This document shows positions 1-12,602 of a DNA stretch of 64,000 nt, in pieces. The DNA comes from Pithys albifrons albifrons (lineage: Eukaryota; Chordata; Aves; Passeriformes; Thamnophilidae). Each line of letters opens with the position of its first letter. The first letter of the stretch is position 1. The notes under the pieces are model-generated. The model saw only the letters and a list, made by a program, of their open reading frames with translations, searched no databases and was not told where the DNA came from. Location: contig NC_092463.1 of the NCBI RefSeq assembly GCF_047495875.1, positions 35,529,724-35,593,723 of the forward strand, given 5' to 3'. Both the position numbers and the translations under genes were made by a program.

Positions 1-99
1 AGTGGAACAATGTTTAGTGCACAGCAATCTCCTGTGTACATGCCATTACTAGATCAGCCTTGGCCAAACTTCTAAATTAGTACTTTTTGGATAGGCTGA

Positions 100-535
100 C
101 TCAGAGGCAACAGCTGCTGCTGCTGAAAGGATGAAAAATGAATCAGCTGCAAAAGGCTCATTAGAGAATGAAGGAGGCCTACCAGGGCAGAGCTTTAAAG
201 TGACTTGAATAGTGTATCTAAACTCCAAAATTCTTGCTTCAGAGATGTGCAAGTCCCGTTGGAGTTTAGCACTGCCTCTTGAGCAGATTCCTAACTCTGC
301 AATGATCTGTATCAAGTCTCAGAACAAACCATAGTAGAACTGGAATTCAAAGGAGGGCATGCTGGTGGTGTCTGCCTGAGTTCCATCCCTCCAGCGGAAG
401 GGAAGCAATTGGCTCCTACTGCTGTTAGTGCTACCAGCCGGGTAATAGGTGTCATCCAGATCTTGAGTGGCTGGAGTTCACAACAGGGAACTGCCATAAC
501 AAGAACTTCTAAGGCATTATTGAAGAAAGGAACCT
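100..535 (+). other. Possible decayed coding fragment, identity uncertain
   Basis: On the + strand two short open stretches sit close together. One (about 108-210) has an Ala-rich and charged composition; the other (about 305-535) is open for roughly 75 codons and ends at a TGA. The second contains RVIGVIQILSG, which faintly resembles the first membrane helix of MS4A-type tetraspan proteins. A stop codon separates the two and no splice sites or start codon were seen. It could be an old retrocopy or chance. I do not assign a function. Confidence 0.15.
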
Positions 536-3500
536 GATTATTGTACTAGGTTGAAGTTACAGGAGTGGAAGTGTTTGATAGTCATTCACAAGTTAAGCCT
601 CTTGAGGCACTGCTAAATTGAAGGCCTCCTGTTACTTGCTGGTAGAAATGAGTTTTGCTCTTCTGTATCCTGAAGGTCTGTCCTCACCTACTGTCAATTT
701 ATTTATAATAATACTGACTGTATTTATTTCAGTCAGGCCTTAACAGACCAGTCAGTGCAGATCAGTCACCTCTGTCCTATTAAAACCTGGTGTCCAAAAT
801 CATCATGAACATCATGTTATGCTCAACAACATAGTTAAGCTTTTTCCTGTACTGTCTCATTGGTTTTGCTGAAGTCAGATGTTTTTCATGATACCAAAGC
901 CCCATAGTGTATGTTAGGCTTTTATCCTAACACACACACACCCCCACCCCCCTTTGGGGTATTACTGTAAGCAAATTGAAAACCTACCTAGGAACAGACA
1001 AGGAAACAACAGGGTTTATGTGCAGGTTACCCCTGGGACCAGTTTTTAATTTTGTAGGATTTTGGAAACAGGTGATCAGGACAAGATGAAAAATCAAAGC
1101 TGTGTGATGTAAGTAAGTTCCTGCACAGCTATCTGTTCCTTTTCTGTAAGACCATTAAATTATTTTGACAGTTCTTAATCTTTTTAAATAATCTCTTTCT
1201 TGTTGCAATATAAAGTAAGTTTTAGAATTGAAAGAGCTGTCAGTGAGAGGAAAAGGCCCTTGGTGAATGTTAGCTGCCTCTGTCCCATGTGTCAAGCACT
1301 TTTGGACTCCTTTTATTTCTTGATAATCAGAATTTCAAACAAAAACCCATATGCAACTTTCTTAGGGGGACTCTCTTAATCAAACTTTTGAAGGGGGAGG
1401 TACCCACAGGGCTACTTATGGTGGTGGGCTTTGGGTTTCAAAAGCAGAACCTGGGACCCCGCTGATTATACAAAGTGCTGTTAAAGCACTTGCTTAATTT
1501 CCTTCTTGGAACACGTGGAGGTAATTAGAGGGGTTGGAAGAAGGCACAGGGAGGCTGAAAGCAGCCTTGGAAAACAAAACCAGATGAAATAGGGGCCACT
1601 TGGAAAGCTGCACTGTGCCCATAGCTGAGAGCGCAGGTTTTGTATCCCATTGGCTTTTTGGAGCCACTATACTCCTGACTCCAACTGCAGCCTAGATGCA
1701 AACTACTGTCCTGGCAGTGTGGGATGCTGTAAAGTCCTGGTCATTTGGTCTTCATCTTTACTGGACCTGAGCAAGCTTCATGAGCATTCACATACATCAC
1801 CACCAGTTTTAATTTATTTGTGTGCGTTTGTGTGCAACAATAAGATTACCTTATCAGACGATCTTAAAAGTACTTCTGCAGTTGTTCTTGGTCTGTTTCC
1901 TCCTCCTTGTTAATGTTTCTGGAATTAATTTATCAATCCTGGCTTTGTTTAAAAGGACCAGGTTTTTGTCTTACTGTTTGGTGTTACCCTGATGTCCAGA
2001 ATGTCTGGTGTGGGTGAGAGCCCCACTGCAGCCAGCGTTGTACAACATAACACAGAGCCAAGTGTGAGAAACTTGTCAGTGTTAATCTTGGAGCTTGTTA
2101 GACTGAATCTTTTGGGAATGCATCTGAGGGGAGCATGTTACACGTGGGCCTATTACAGGGAAATAGTAAGCTGTCATAGTGAGTAGCATTCTTCTGGAGA
2201 AGCAGATCTGCTGCTGGAGTGCAGTTGGGTTTTGGTTGCTGCTTTCCATCACAGAAATCTTCCTTTTGTAGATGTGGTTTTTGTTAGCTCTGGAATTGGT
2301 GTCTTGGTTTTCCAACTGCCTAACATAGAGCGAAGTCTGTCCTGTTTCAGAGGGGGAAAGGAACCTGAAAGGTATAAATTTTATTTTTCTGCTAAAATTT
2401 CAGGGAGAGTGGGAGTTGCTTAACTGGAGCAAGGCTTTCTAGGGGGCAGAGAGAAGTACATTTTATATCCAGACAATCTGTAACACTGTAGAAGCACCAC
2501 TGGCAGCTTCATATAGCCTAAACATTTTGACTCTTGTAAAATGTAAATATAATTTGCATTTTAGAGCAAGCTTTGATGCTAATGATTTTCTTTTTAGGAG
2601 GGAGATAAACTACTGGGGGAAAAAAATCATATTTCTAATAGAAAGACAGATAAGACCCATAATTAATGTTGCACTAGCAGGCTTCCTCCATGGTTGGCTA
2701 ATCACAGCTGAGTGTTAATAAGCATAGAGTTTTTTTAAATACTGTTGTAACATGTTAATTAAGATAATTCAGCTCCATGTGTCTCTTGAATTACCAGATG
2801 GTGATTGCATTGGTGGAAGGCTGCAATTAGAGTCTTTTCTTTCTTGCTTTTCCTTCCCCTGCCCTAAGGAAAAAAAAAAAGAAAAAAAAGAAAAAAGGCA
2901 GCTTTGGTGTGTATGGGATGGCTGTGAGGGGTGTCTGTTACTGTACACATTGTAAGTGCTTGTATCTAATTATATAAATGCACAGCTATATGATTATATA
3001 TACAAATCCCTTTGCTTTTGTTCATCTCATTTACTCGCATTATGACATAAAGAAAAATAAGCCTCCTCTTCAGAGTATGCCCTTGCTGGGGAAACTGTAA
3101 TTTCCTTGGACTGGAGTCCTGCTCAGTTTGTTCCTCTGTCATTGACTTCAGAGTAAGCAGCATCTGGAGCCAGTAAAGACAGCTTATTTTTCAGTGGACT
3201 TTGGCCTCTGCTTAATAGATAGAGCCCCAAAGAGCGTTATGTTTTGCAGTATGTTTTAAGGGAGGCTTAAAATATTTTAGGGCCAGGGTCAGTCAGAAGT
3301 ATGTGCGCTCACAATGAGGCCTTTTATTGACTTCTGCCTCCTGTAAGTTAAATATAAAGAGGTCCTTTAAGCCTCAGCTGTTGTGACTGGGCCCTGGCAG
3401 CAGCTGCTGTATTGGGTTTGTCCCTCTGGAAAATGACCCATCTGCTCATGTGCTAGAGAAAGCCAGAGTGCTGAAAAGGGGAAGGTTCAAAATCTGTTCT

Positions 3501-6500
3501 CCTGCTTCCAGTCCCCATCTCCACCCCAGAAATTACAGAGCAGTGGAAAACCTGGGCATCTGGTAATCTGTCTTTTATGGATTGAGTGCTGTCTCTGGCT
3601 AGAAACACACCAAGTTCTCAACTGTTGCCAGCTGGCAGAGGACGGCTTCAGTCTGAGTCTCTTTTCAGATGTTGTATCTGCAGTTACTGTATTTACATAG
3701 TTAAAATGCAAAGGTTAGCACACTTGTGGGCAATAAACAAAAAAACCTCCACCAACACCTTGAGCTACCTGAAAGGGGAGTAAAGCATGCCTCACCTCAG
3801 CCAGGAGAGACCCACTTGTCCTCTAGTGAGAAGGCTTTCTAATGACTGCAGGAGACATTTGTTTTGGGGCCAAAAAATGTCCCCAAGATGCTGGAAGAGG
3901 GTAAAATCTTAAATATTCCCAGAGCAGGTCATTGTTGTGCTTCTCAGAGCCAGCCTGCCCAGAGAATTTCCGGTCTAACCATGTGGCCCTTTGTGTTCAG
4001 CACAAACCTGCTATTCCAGGCAGTGACTGTCCCTGAAATTACTTGATAAACCATTTTCTAGCCTAATAATTCATGCTCTCTACCCAGGGAGGACAATGCA
4101 GGAGCTGAGGGTGCATAGTGGGAAGTTGCTGTGCTGAAAACTTTTGAGTGCATCCAGGCAAACCTGGTTAGTTGGAAACCTTAAGGTATTTAGCACTCAG
4201 AAATAGAGCTGGCACTGCTGCTCGAGAATGTGGGTGGAGGTTGATTGCTTCTATCTGCCACTAAAGCACATCGCCCTGTCGTTGCTTTCTCAACAGGAAG
4301 GAAGGTGTGGGTGGGAAGTAGCAGTGCTGTTGATCAAAGCTTATGAAGATGCTTTTTCTCCACAGACCAGCTTGCTTGGGAAGTGGTTTTTGCTTTGGGT
4401 TAAAGATGGTGTTTAGTTGACATAACTAGTCTAAAAGGGGTATGAAATGGTAACAGACTTGCTTCTTACTAAAACCAAATTGCTGCTGAGGGAGTGGCTG
4501 CCAAAAGCGGTTTCTGCTGTTTATAGACTGGTTTGTGTGCACAAGGGAAGAGAGGAAAATCAAGGCTGTTGCCTGTCTGGATTTCACACTGAAAGCGAAG
4601 CTGGCTAGTCATCATCCCCCATCATCTCCCTCTGCAGAAAACTCGTGGAGCCAAACACCAGTCCTTCCTTCTCCTCAAAGAATCTGATATGTTACTGAAG
4701 GCCCTGGTTTCAGGAGAAAAATTTCTGACTGAAAGAGAAGCTTGGGGAAGTTTTTGTTCTGCAGTCATGGTGCCACTGCAGCCACGGTGTTTTTGCTCCC
4801 CTGGAGAATGACACAGCAGGAGGACTGGGTTACAGGGACATGACAGGTAGCTGCATGTTCTTTGAATAAAGTAAGTGTGTATTTTTTTAAATGTTTTTCT
4901 CCTCGAGGCAACAAACCACCTTTAGCCTAGACTCTTCAGAGTGTAGTGGATGAAGTTGACGTGAGAAAAGCAGTTAACTTGGACAGTGAATTTCCTGTCT
5001 GCTAATTGAGAAGGGTTTATAAAATAAGTGCTTGCTGCTGAAAATTATGTGTGTGCCAGTTATATGTGTGCCTTTAGTTTTGGTGCTACTTTTCAGTGGG
5101 TTTTTCTCAGTGGGTACATAGTGGGATTTGAGTTCATCCTGTGCTAGGTAGGGATCTGTCCTGTCCTAGCAAATGTGGAAAGGTCTGAGACAGCCTCTTC
5201 TCTAGGAGGAAAAGCTAAGTTAAAAAAATTAATTAAAACCAAACAAAATCCAAATATAGAAAACAAAGACCAAAACAAACACAAAAAAGTCCCCAGACTA
5301 ACAAATAAAAGGGTTAATTGCATAAAAACTTGAACTGTGTGTTCTCCTAGGTTTGAGCTGAGGCACTGTAGCCTGTCTGCAGCCCTGGGAGGCTGATGTG
5401 TTGTCTTTGTTACTGCTCTAGAAGCTACTAAGTCAGCTTTGCACTGTGGCTGCTGTGGGTAAGGACAGTAGTGACCCTGTTACCTAGTTGGGTCACATTT
5501 GTGCTTCTCTGAGTACCAGTGACAGAGGTTGGGTGTATATCCCATAACTGGGCAGAGGGAGGGGTAAATTCTTTCCTTATTGGTTTACTAAACAACCAGC
5601 AGATCAGTGAACAGGTTGGGTGGAGAGGTCTTGTCCTGCTGGCAAGAACTGAAATTCTGCAAGGAGAGAAAACAGTGTCTCTTCTCCTACTAGCAAATAT
5701 GGCCAGAGCTCTTGCTAGCAGATTCATTCAATTGCTTCCTAAGGCCAAACCAATGTTTGGTATCACCCCTGAATGGGATCCATGGGCAGCACTCTGCTAG
5801 AAGTGCCAGACCCTGTAGAAGCTGAAGTGAGCATTCTTGTTCTCTCAGACTTGCACTTCTAGCCTGCCCACTGTGTCAGGCAGTCACATTTTTATTGTGA
5901 AAAAGCATTTTGTAAAAAAGATAAAGCCCTCTATATGAATTTACATGCAAGCAACAAATGGTAAAAAACCCCCACTATTGTCAAGCCTGTTCAGGATACT
6001 AGCTGGACAGGAACTGTGAAAACCTGGCTCTGTTGTTTCCAGCATGGTTAATTAAACCTGAACCGCAGGTCTCAGATGCTGAAACTGCACAGATTCTGCA
6101 GAAGGTTTCAGATGGAGCTGCTGTTTCAGACCACCCATTTAGCTGTGGGAGGACCCAGATTGAAGGTGGGAGTAGAGAGGGAGGATTACTCTCAAGGGTG
6201 CCCTAGAGAGTTCAGGACTGTTTGTAAGGTGCTTACCAGAAATCAGTAATAACTTTTGCAGTTCCCTCTGCTGTACTGAAGTGATGCACACTCGAATTAT
6301 CCAAGTTGAAAATCAAAGTCTCCATAGCAGGGACAAGTCATTGGAAGATGGGCATATCTTGTGTTTATTTTGGATGCTTTTCTGGATGTGCTATTTCTAA
6401 GGCTAGTGGCAAGTCCTGTCTGAGAGAATAAAGGTGGCAATGTTTGGGACAACTGTAGACTTGGACAAGAGAAGTGCTCCTTCCCACTGTGGAATGTGCT

Positions 6501-7999
6501 GAAGCACAGCTTGGAAGAGAGTGAATAGACAAAGGCAGTGACTGTGACCAAGAAGGAAATCTTTTTATGTGAAAGGAGATACAAGAAGAGATAAAAAGGT
6601 ATACTTTGAGGCAAGCTAATTCTTCTAAGCTCCTCCACAGAAAACTCTCTTTAGGGCAATCAAGGTAGTGCAAAAAAAAGTTATAATGAGGCTTAAGAGG
6701 GAACAGCATGAAATAAGGGGTATGGTTTTTAGCACTGGGACCATTTAACTGAGTGCTTGTGTGTTCTGCTTCACAAAGATGTTTGCTCGCCAGGGAGGTC
6801 ATGCTGGCTTGAGACAATCATAGCAAGTGTAACCAGACTAGCCAGGGGCATGTTCAGTTTGATCCCGAGGGTAGGTTTTGTTTGTAGGATGTTTTTCCTC
6901 TATGAGTCTTGATAGTATATGTTAAATGGTTTAAATCCTGTAGATGAAGAAAGAGAATACTGAGCTTAAGATCTCCTATTTCCAGTCTTCATATCCCACA
7001 AAAGTTGTTGTATATCTAAAAGGCTGGGTGGGAGGTGTTAATAACATCCAAATAGGGCACGTGTTCAGGGCATCCAGCAGAGCAGCTGTAAATCCAAATG
7101 GTTTCCAAAGTGCTTCAGCACTGGCATGTTAAGGTTCCTCTGACACTGCACTGAGGAGGGTTAAACCTGCTGGAGCACTTGTGTAGTCAGTGAGGAATTT
7201 ACCTGAGGCCAAGTCCAACTTCTTCTTGACATTGCTGGGATTTGGGCCTGACTCATATGAAGAGTAACTTTAATTTGTCAAAACTCCTGTCCTGGCTTTA
7301 GTGACCTTTGTGCCCTGTTGTGGAGAAGAAGAAATGTTACTGGGTGTTCAGTCCAAAACATCCCTTCGTTAAGCAATGCTATACCCAGTTGTCTGCCCAT
7401 GTAAGGTGAGCAATGCCATGGTTTGTTCTCCCTGTTACTAACCTGCAGTTACACACTAGCAATTGTGATTAGAAGTTGTCCTGTTGTGGGTTGTTTTGTT
7501 GGTTTTTTTTCTTTTAAGAATGCATTTTGTTATGGATTTGGTTTTCATTTCTGTGTAGTCAGACTGCCCAACAAAACAGGTGAGTGACCAAAATACAGTT
7601 CAGTTACTTGGTGCAGAAAAAAGGGCTTTGAGTGCCCTATCAGAGTCCATGAATCTTACTAGTTGAAAAAAGAAAGACAAAAAAGATTAGAGAGAGGTCT
7701 TAGACTCCTGTTTGGTGTTGTGCCTGGGCAAAGAAGGTTAGTACTGGGGAGCTTTTGTAATTCTGTAGCAATTATCCAGTCAGATTAAAGTATGCTTTAA
7801 TCTTTCGTTGCATGTATAAGTGGAGTGTATTGTGCTTGATCCTTGCCACAACAGGCTCATCCTGCTTGAGCTTTGGAAATCATCTGCTTATCTGTGAATG
7901 TCACTCTTGGTGTTGGGGGCTCAGCTGTGCTGTGGGAGTGTCCGAGTGTCTAAGCTCCTCACTTTTGTGTCAGCACACAACATACCACGTATTTTATCT

Positions 8000-8042
8000 G
8001 TGGCATTATATATGACCGTGGCATTATATATGACCATGGCAT
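8000..8042. repeat. Short tandem repeat, 18-bp unit, about 2.4 copies
   Basis: The unit GTGGCATTATATATGACC occurs at 8000-8017 and again identically at 8018-8035, followed by a partial third copy starting ATGGCAT. This is a simple local duplication in presumed intron sequence with no evident function. Confidence 0.85.
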
Positions 8043-11000
8043 AGATTTGTGCCTTTATTACCTTATGTTGGAAATACTTTGTAGTTCTGCATCAGGTTAG
8101 CAATTCAGGACCATGGCTCAGCCTGGACAAGGAGGGTTCATTTCATGCTTTGGTGATTAGGTTGATCAATTTGGCCAACTGACATCTCCTACTGTCTCTA
8201 AAAGAAGCTGGGATCCAACCCCTCACAGCTGTCTGAGAATCTCGTGGGAGAGGAAGCAAGGGGAGCTTGCTGCTGTTGGCAGAGCCAAGGAGAAGGGAGC
8301 CGGTGAAGGTACAATGTGATGATGCTGTCACTGCAACAAAGACCTTCCTTAGTGTTGTGGTGATTCCTGTCAAGTTGGTAACAACTATTCAAAGAACATA
8401 AAAGCACCTAACACTCCTTGAAGAAGGACAGTATTTTCTCATGTGACCTAAACAGAGAAAAATACAGTGCTGGCAGGTGGTTTGGTGGGAAACTGGGTGG
8501 AGGTGCATACTGGCTTAGTATTTTTTTCATTTGTGTATGAAAAAGTTGTCTGTATGTTAAATACATAGTGGTTTGGAATGGCATTTGCAGTGCACAACTT
8601 AATTTCTGCCAGTCAATCTGGAAATGACTGCTTCTTTACCTCAGGACAGAGTTCAAGTGATGTTCAAAGTGTTTGGACCTCTATGCAGTTATGTCCTTCC
8701 TGTTTTCCAGCAGTGTATGCTGGCAAAGAACCAGATCTTCCCAGAGTTGTCATAATATTCAGTACCACTTAGAGCCTTTGGGAGCAGAGTTTTGCCCCCT
8801 CTGCACACAGCACAGCAATGTTTAAGGCCCTGTTTCTGTGCATCTTCAAAGCTTGATGAATCAAGGTGCTGGCAATAGCTTTGCAAGCCTGGAATGTCAG
8901 TAAGTAGGAGGTTGGTAACTTCTATAACTTGGCTCACTTGCTTTTTCCCTGCCTGGCATGAACGTTTGTTTTAAGATGTCTCACAAGCTCTGGGATACAT
9001 TCAAAAACATGTGTTTCAGTGTGGGAGTTGATGAAATTCCTGCATGTTTCTTTCTATTTTGAATATGCCAGTGCCACTATGAATCTAGGCTGATGCTATT
9101 GGCAAGGAGATGATTGTACTTACTGTCATACAAATTTAAAGGAATTTTTGTAACTCTTTTTGGGAAGCTTTAATGTGTCCACTGTGTCACACACCCTTGA
9201 AACTTGGGAGGGGTAAATCCTTGGGGGGATGAGGGGCAGGGGAAGGGAGGATGTCACAGTTCTGCTGTGTCCCTTGAAATCTGCTCAGCTTTTACTGGGG
9301 ATGAAATAATGAAAAACCATCCTCTGTGGTTTAGTTCACGTGCCTGAAAAAGTGTCAGTGTGCCAAAGTAATATCCAGCCAACAATGCTTCAGCCTGGAG
9401 CTTGACCACACAGCAGCATGCAAATACTGCTGAGGGTTGAATGTGACCAGCCCACTGGGAAGCGTGAGCTGGAAGCAGAGCTGGGTCAGGCTGCTCCCAA
9501 ACCCAGTACTGAGCCATCATGGCACGGCCATGCTGTGGAATGCCAATAAACAGTTCACACAGCAGCTATTCCCGTCCGTCCGAACCTTCTGGCTGCAAAC
9601 TGCATTTCAGCAATCGGCACCCAGCTTTTTTCACCCCTGATGTGTCAGTGCTTTATTCTGTGGAAACCAGTAAATGGGATGCTCTGCCTGGTTCTGTATT
9701 GCTGTGGTTATAACAGTGCTGCAAACTTGGGGCATAAGCTTTGCTGCTGGTGATATAAAGGGTTGTGCTGAATCAGACTTACACCCTTTCTTCTATTGGC
9801 CCCAGTTTAAAGTGCACATACAGAGGCAATTGAAGAAACCCATCATGGATCATATGAAAGCTGAGGGTACTTAGGACCTTAGGAACAGGTTGGTGCGGTT
9901 TAAAGCTGCGTTGTCTGTCTCAGGCATTCTGGGTGCCTGTGTTACACTGTACTGCGCCCTTATTTGCAAAGATGCTGTGTTCTGTCAGAGATGCCAGGTC
10001 CAGCAGGAAGCAGAGGTGTTTGACTTTGTTTTTCAGGCACCACCAGTCTATCATTGTACCCATCCCAGCCTTGCCTGGGTCATCTTCAGCAATTTTTGAT
10101 GCCATCACCACTGTCTAGTAGACCTCCCCAAAGCTGGAAGCTCTGAGATGCTTTGTTCCCTTGAGGCGGCCTTGCAAAAGACAGTTCAGGATCAGTTTGC
10201 TCATGTTGAGGATGGGAGGTGTTGATGTTCTGGCTGCCTGCTCCAGACCTTTTTTATCTGTTTCCCCAGCACATAAGCAGTGTTCTTCCATCACAGTGAA
10301 GGTGACATTTTAAAATACTTGTGACACTCTTGCGTATGCTGTGATGACAAATGAAAGCTGGGAGCGAGTGGAAGGGGAGGTGACTAATTCTGCAGTCTCT
10401 TCCCTGTGAAGGGAAGTCAAGGACAACTGCCTGAACACACCTATCAGCTGCTTCTTTCCTTTGCTTGCCAAGTGGCCTGTGGAGATGAGGAGGAAGCCTG
10501 TTTGCAGTTGCATAGCTGTGCATCTCCTGAAGCCCTTGTGTGAGGAGGCCAAGTCAGGGTTCTGCAAGTGCCTGACGTGGTGGTATTTCCAAGCTTTTGA
10601 GAGTGCTATGCAGTGTAAACGAGTGCCTGTTTCTTGTTGGCTGCTGATTTTCATACATAACTCAGAAACCTCATCAGTGGAGGTGGTACTTTACGATAGA
10701 AGGGGAACCAAACAGTGGAGCTGCTCCTGGCAGAGTGGCCAGGCTTACACATGGGTGCAGCTCAGGAGAAGGGGAAACAGAGGGAATGAGCTGTTTGCTG
10801 AGATCAGTTAGCATGAAGATGCTGTGCGTGACTCCCAAGCAATTCCAGGTACCTGCTGTGGTATAAAAAAGTGTAGGGACATTGGGGAAGTTGTCCTCTC
10901 TGCTCTTGAGTTTTGTCAACTGCTGTGACAAACCATGGCTTTTACCCACAGCTCTCTACCATTGCCTAGAGAAGTACGTGTTGAACTGCTAAAAATATCT

Positions 11001-11649
11001 CTGGTGCTCAAATGGGTCCTTGCAATTTAGCAAGAAACTTCTCTCTGCAAATGAACCAAGGCATTTGTCTGTGCCTGAACATGAAATGTGCCATTAATTT
11101 GTTGCTTAGGCTGATCTCAGCTACCCCAAAGTGTTGGACACAGGCTTAAAAGTGACAGCAAGTTTTAGCCTCATGGTGAAAGGTTAAAACAGTGGTTAAA
11201 AATTATTGAAGAAAGAAAATGTGAAGAAACACAGAAGAGGTAACAGTTAATACTCCTGAGGCACAGGGCAGTGGCTTCTCTGAAGTTTATTTAAGAACAA
11301 ATTGCCTCAAGAACAGTGTCTTCTTGAAAAGCTACTGCTTAGACCTCTGTTAACCTTTTCTCAAGAAGCAAATTGAATTGCAGTTATAAAGCTGGTAGAA
11401 CTCATACCAGAGGGTTTTTGGCTTTGCTCAGCACTTCCTCTCGATGTTTATTGGCGTTTACAAGGCACTACCTGTGCTGCATTCACACATGATTAGGTTC
11501 AAAGGTCACTTGCAATGTGGCAGTGTAGCAAATTTTTCCACAGTGAATGAATCTCAAGTTTTCTTTTGCTTCTTAAATCTTACTTGAGCTTTGCTCAGCT
11601 ATTTCTGTAGTTTGTCCCACAGTAAGTGGCAACATGGCATCTATTCTAG

Positions 11650-11850
11650 GATCTAAGGTTGGAAAAGACCTTTTGAGATCACGGAGTTCAGCTTTTGACT
11701 GAGCACCACCATGTAATTAAGCCATAGCACTAAGTGCCATGTTCAGTCATTTCCTGAACACGTCTAGGGATGATGACTCCACACTTCCCTGGGCAATCCA
11801 TTCCAATGCCTGACCACCCCTTCAGTGAAGAAATTCTTCCTACTGCAGCA
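11650..11850 (-). mobile_element. CR1 LINE 3'-end fragment, antisense
   Basis: The + strand reads as the reverse complement of a CR1 3' region: GGTTGGAAAAGACCTTTTGAGATC, then a run ending TGGGCAATCCATTCCAATGCCTGACCACCC, then the GAAGAAATTCTTCCT segment. The terminal ATTCTATGA repeat is reduced to TATTCTAGGAT at the edge. It is diverged and 5' truncated, typical of old bird CR1 copies. It lies upstream of the SUSD6 sushi exon. Confidence 0.85.
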
Positions 11851-12404
11851 AAGCTCTGTTCCCCATATTGGTGGCGCTATATCTGTGTAAAATAGCCAAA
11901 ATCAGTGTGCTTTTACAGACTTCCAGGGTGCCTTGTGGTGGGGTAGCTCTGTACCTTAACACTGTACCCATAGTACAGAAGGGTTCTTGCATTCTTCATT
12001 CATTTCAGTAGGAGGTCTCATGTTTTTTCCATGTCAGGCTAATAGGAAAGCCTGATTGTTAAGTTCCCCCCAGTCTCGAGGGAAAAGATAGCACCAAGGC
12101 TTTTCTGGGCCTCTTTCATGTGGAGTCTCCGTGTCACTGTTCGAAAGTATCACTAGTTTGGTGCCTACCGAGTAGATTGTACTACTGGGGTAACAAGCAG
12201 GATTTAGCAATCACAGAAGACATATCAGAGGTGAAACTGAGCAGTGTTCTCTGCCATTGTGTAACAGTTTTTCTCCTTGGTTTAAGTAGTTTCTTAATTT
12301 AGTGGGTGCTCCTAGGTGGAAGTCTGCCTATGTGTCATATATATATATAATGTAACATGTGTCTTCTTCTGAGATGTCCTTCATGATACTTTCTTTTTTT
12401 CTAG

Positions 12405-12602
12405 ATTGTCCCCAGCCACCACAACCTGAGAATGGAGGCTACAAATGCCACCCTAGTCCCTGCAACAACCCTCTGACTTCAGGCAGTGTCATAGAGTATC
12501 TGTGTGTTGAAGGCTACATGCTGAAAGGAGACTATAAATACTTGACTTGCAAGAATGGAGAGTGGAACCCAGCCATGGAAGTCAGCTGCAGGCTCAGCCC
12601 AG
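12405..12602 (+). CDS. SUSD6: SUSD6 sushi-domain exon
   Basis: The exon is bounded by a polypyrimidine tract plus CTAG acceptor (ends 12404) and an AG|GTGAGT donor (starts 12603). It begins in phase 1 and ends in phase 1. It encodes one sushi (CCP) domain with cysteines at the CPQPPQPENGGY start, the CHPSPC insertion, EYLC, LTC and SCRL positions. One domain in one exon is the usual CCP arrangement. Confidence 0.95.

Larger units (their letters stand above)
1..12404. other. Non-coding region upstream of the SUSD6 sushi exon (probable intron)
   Basis: No convincing exon was found on either strand apart from a doubtful decayed frame near 100-530. The sushi exon at 12405 begins in phase 1, so at least one coding exon (signal peptide) lies upstream. 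I looked for a hydrophobic leader followed by a phase-1 GT donor and did not find one; it is probably outside the window, making this stretch intronic. It contains an A-rich microsatellite near 2870-2897, an 18-bp tandem duplication at 8000-8042 and a CR1 fragment near 11650-11850. The many 60-110 aa open frames here do not resemble known proteins and lack exon structure. Confidence 0.6.

Noticed and set aside
4750..4810. Possible SUSD6 signal-peptide exon (SHGVFAPL-like reading)
   Set aside because: The resemblance is limited to a few residues, no hydrophobic leader follows and no phase-1 donor fits.
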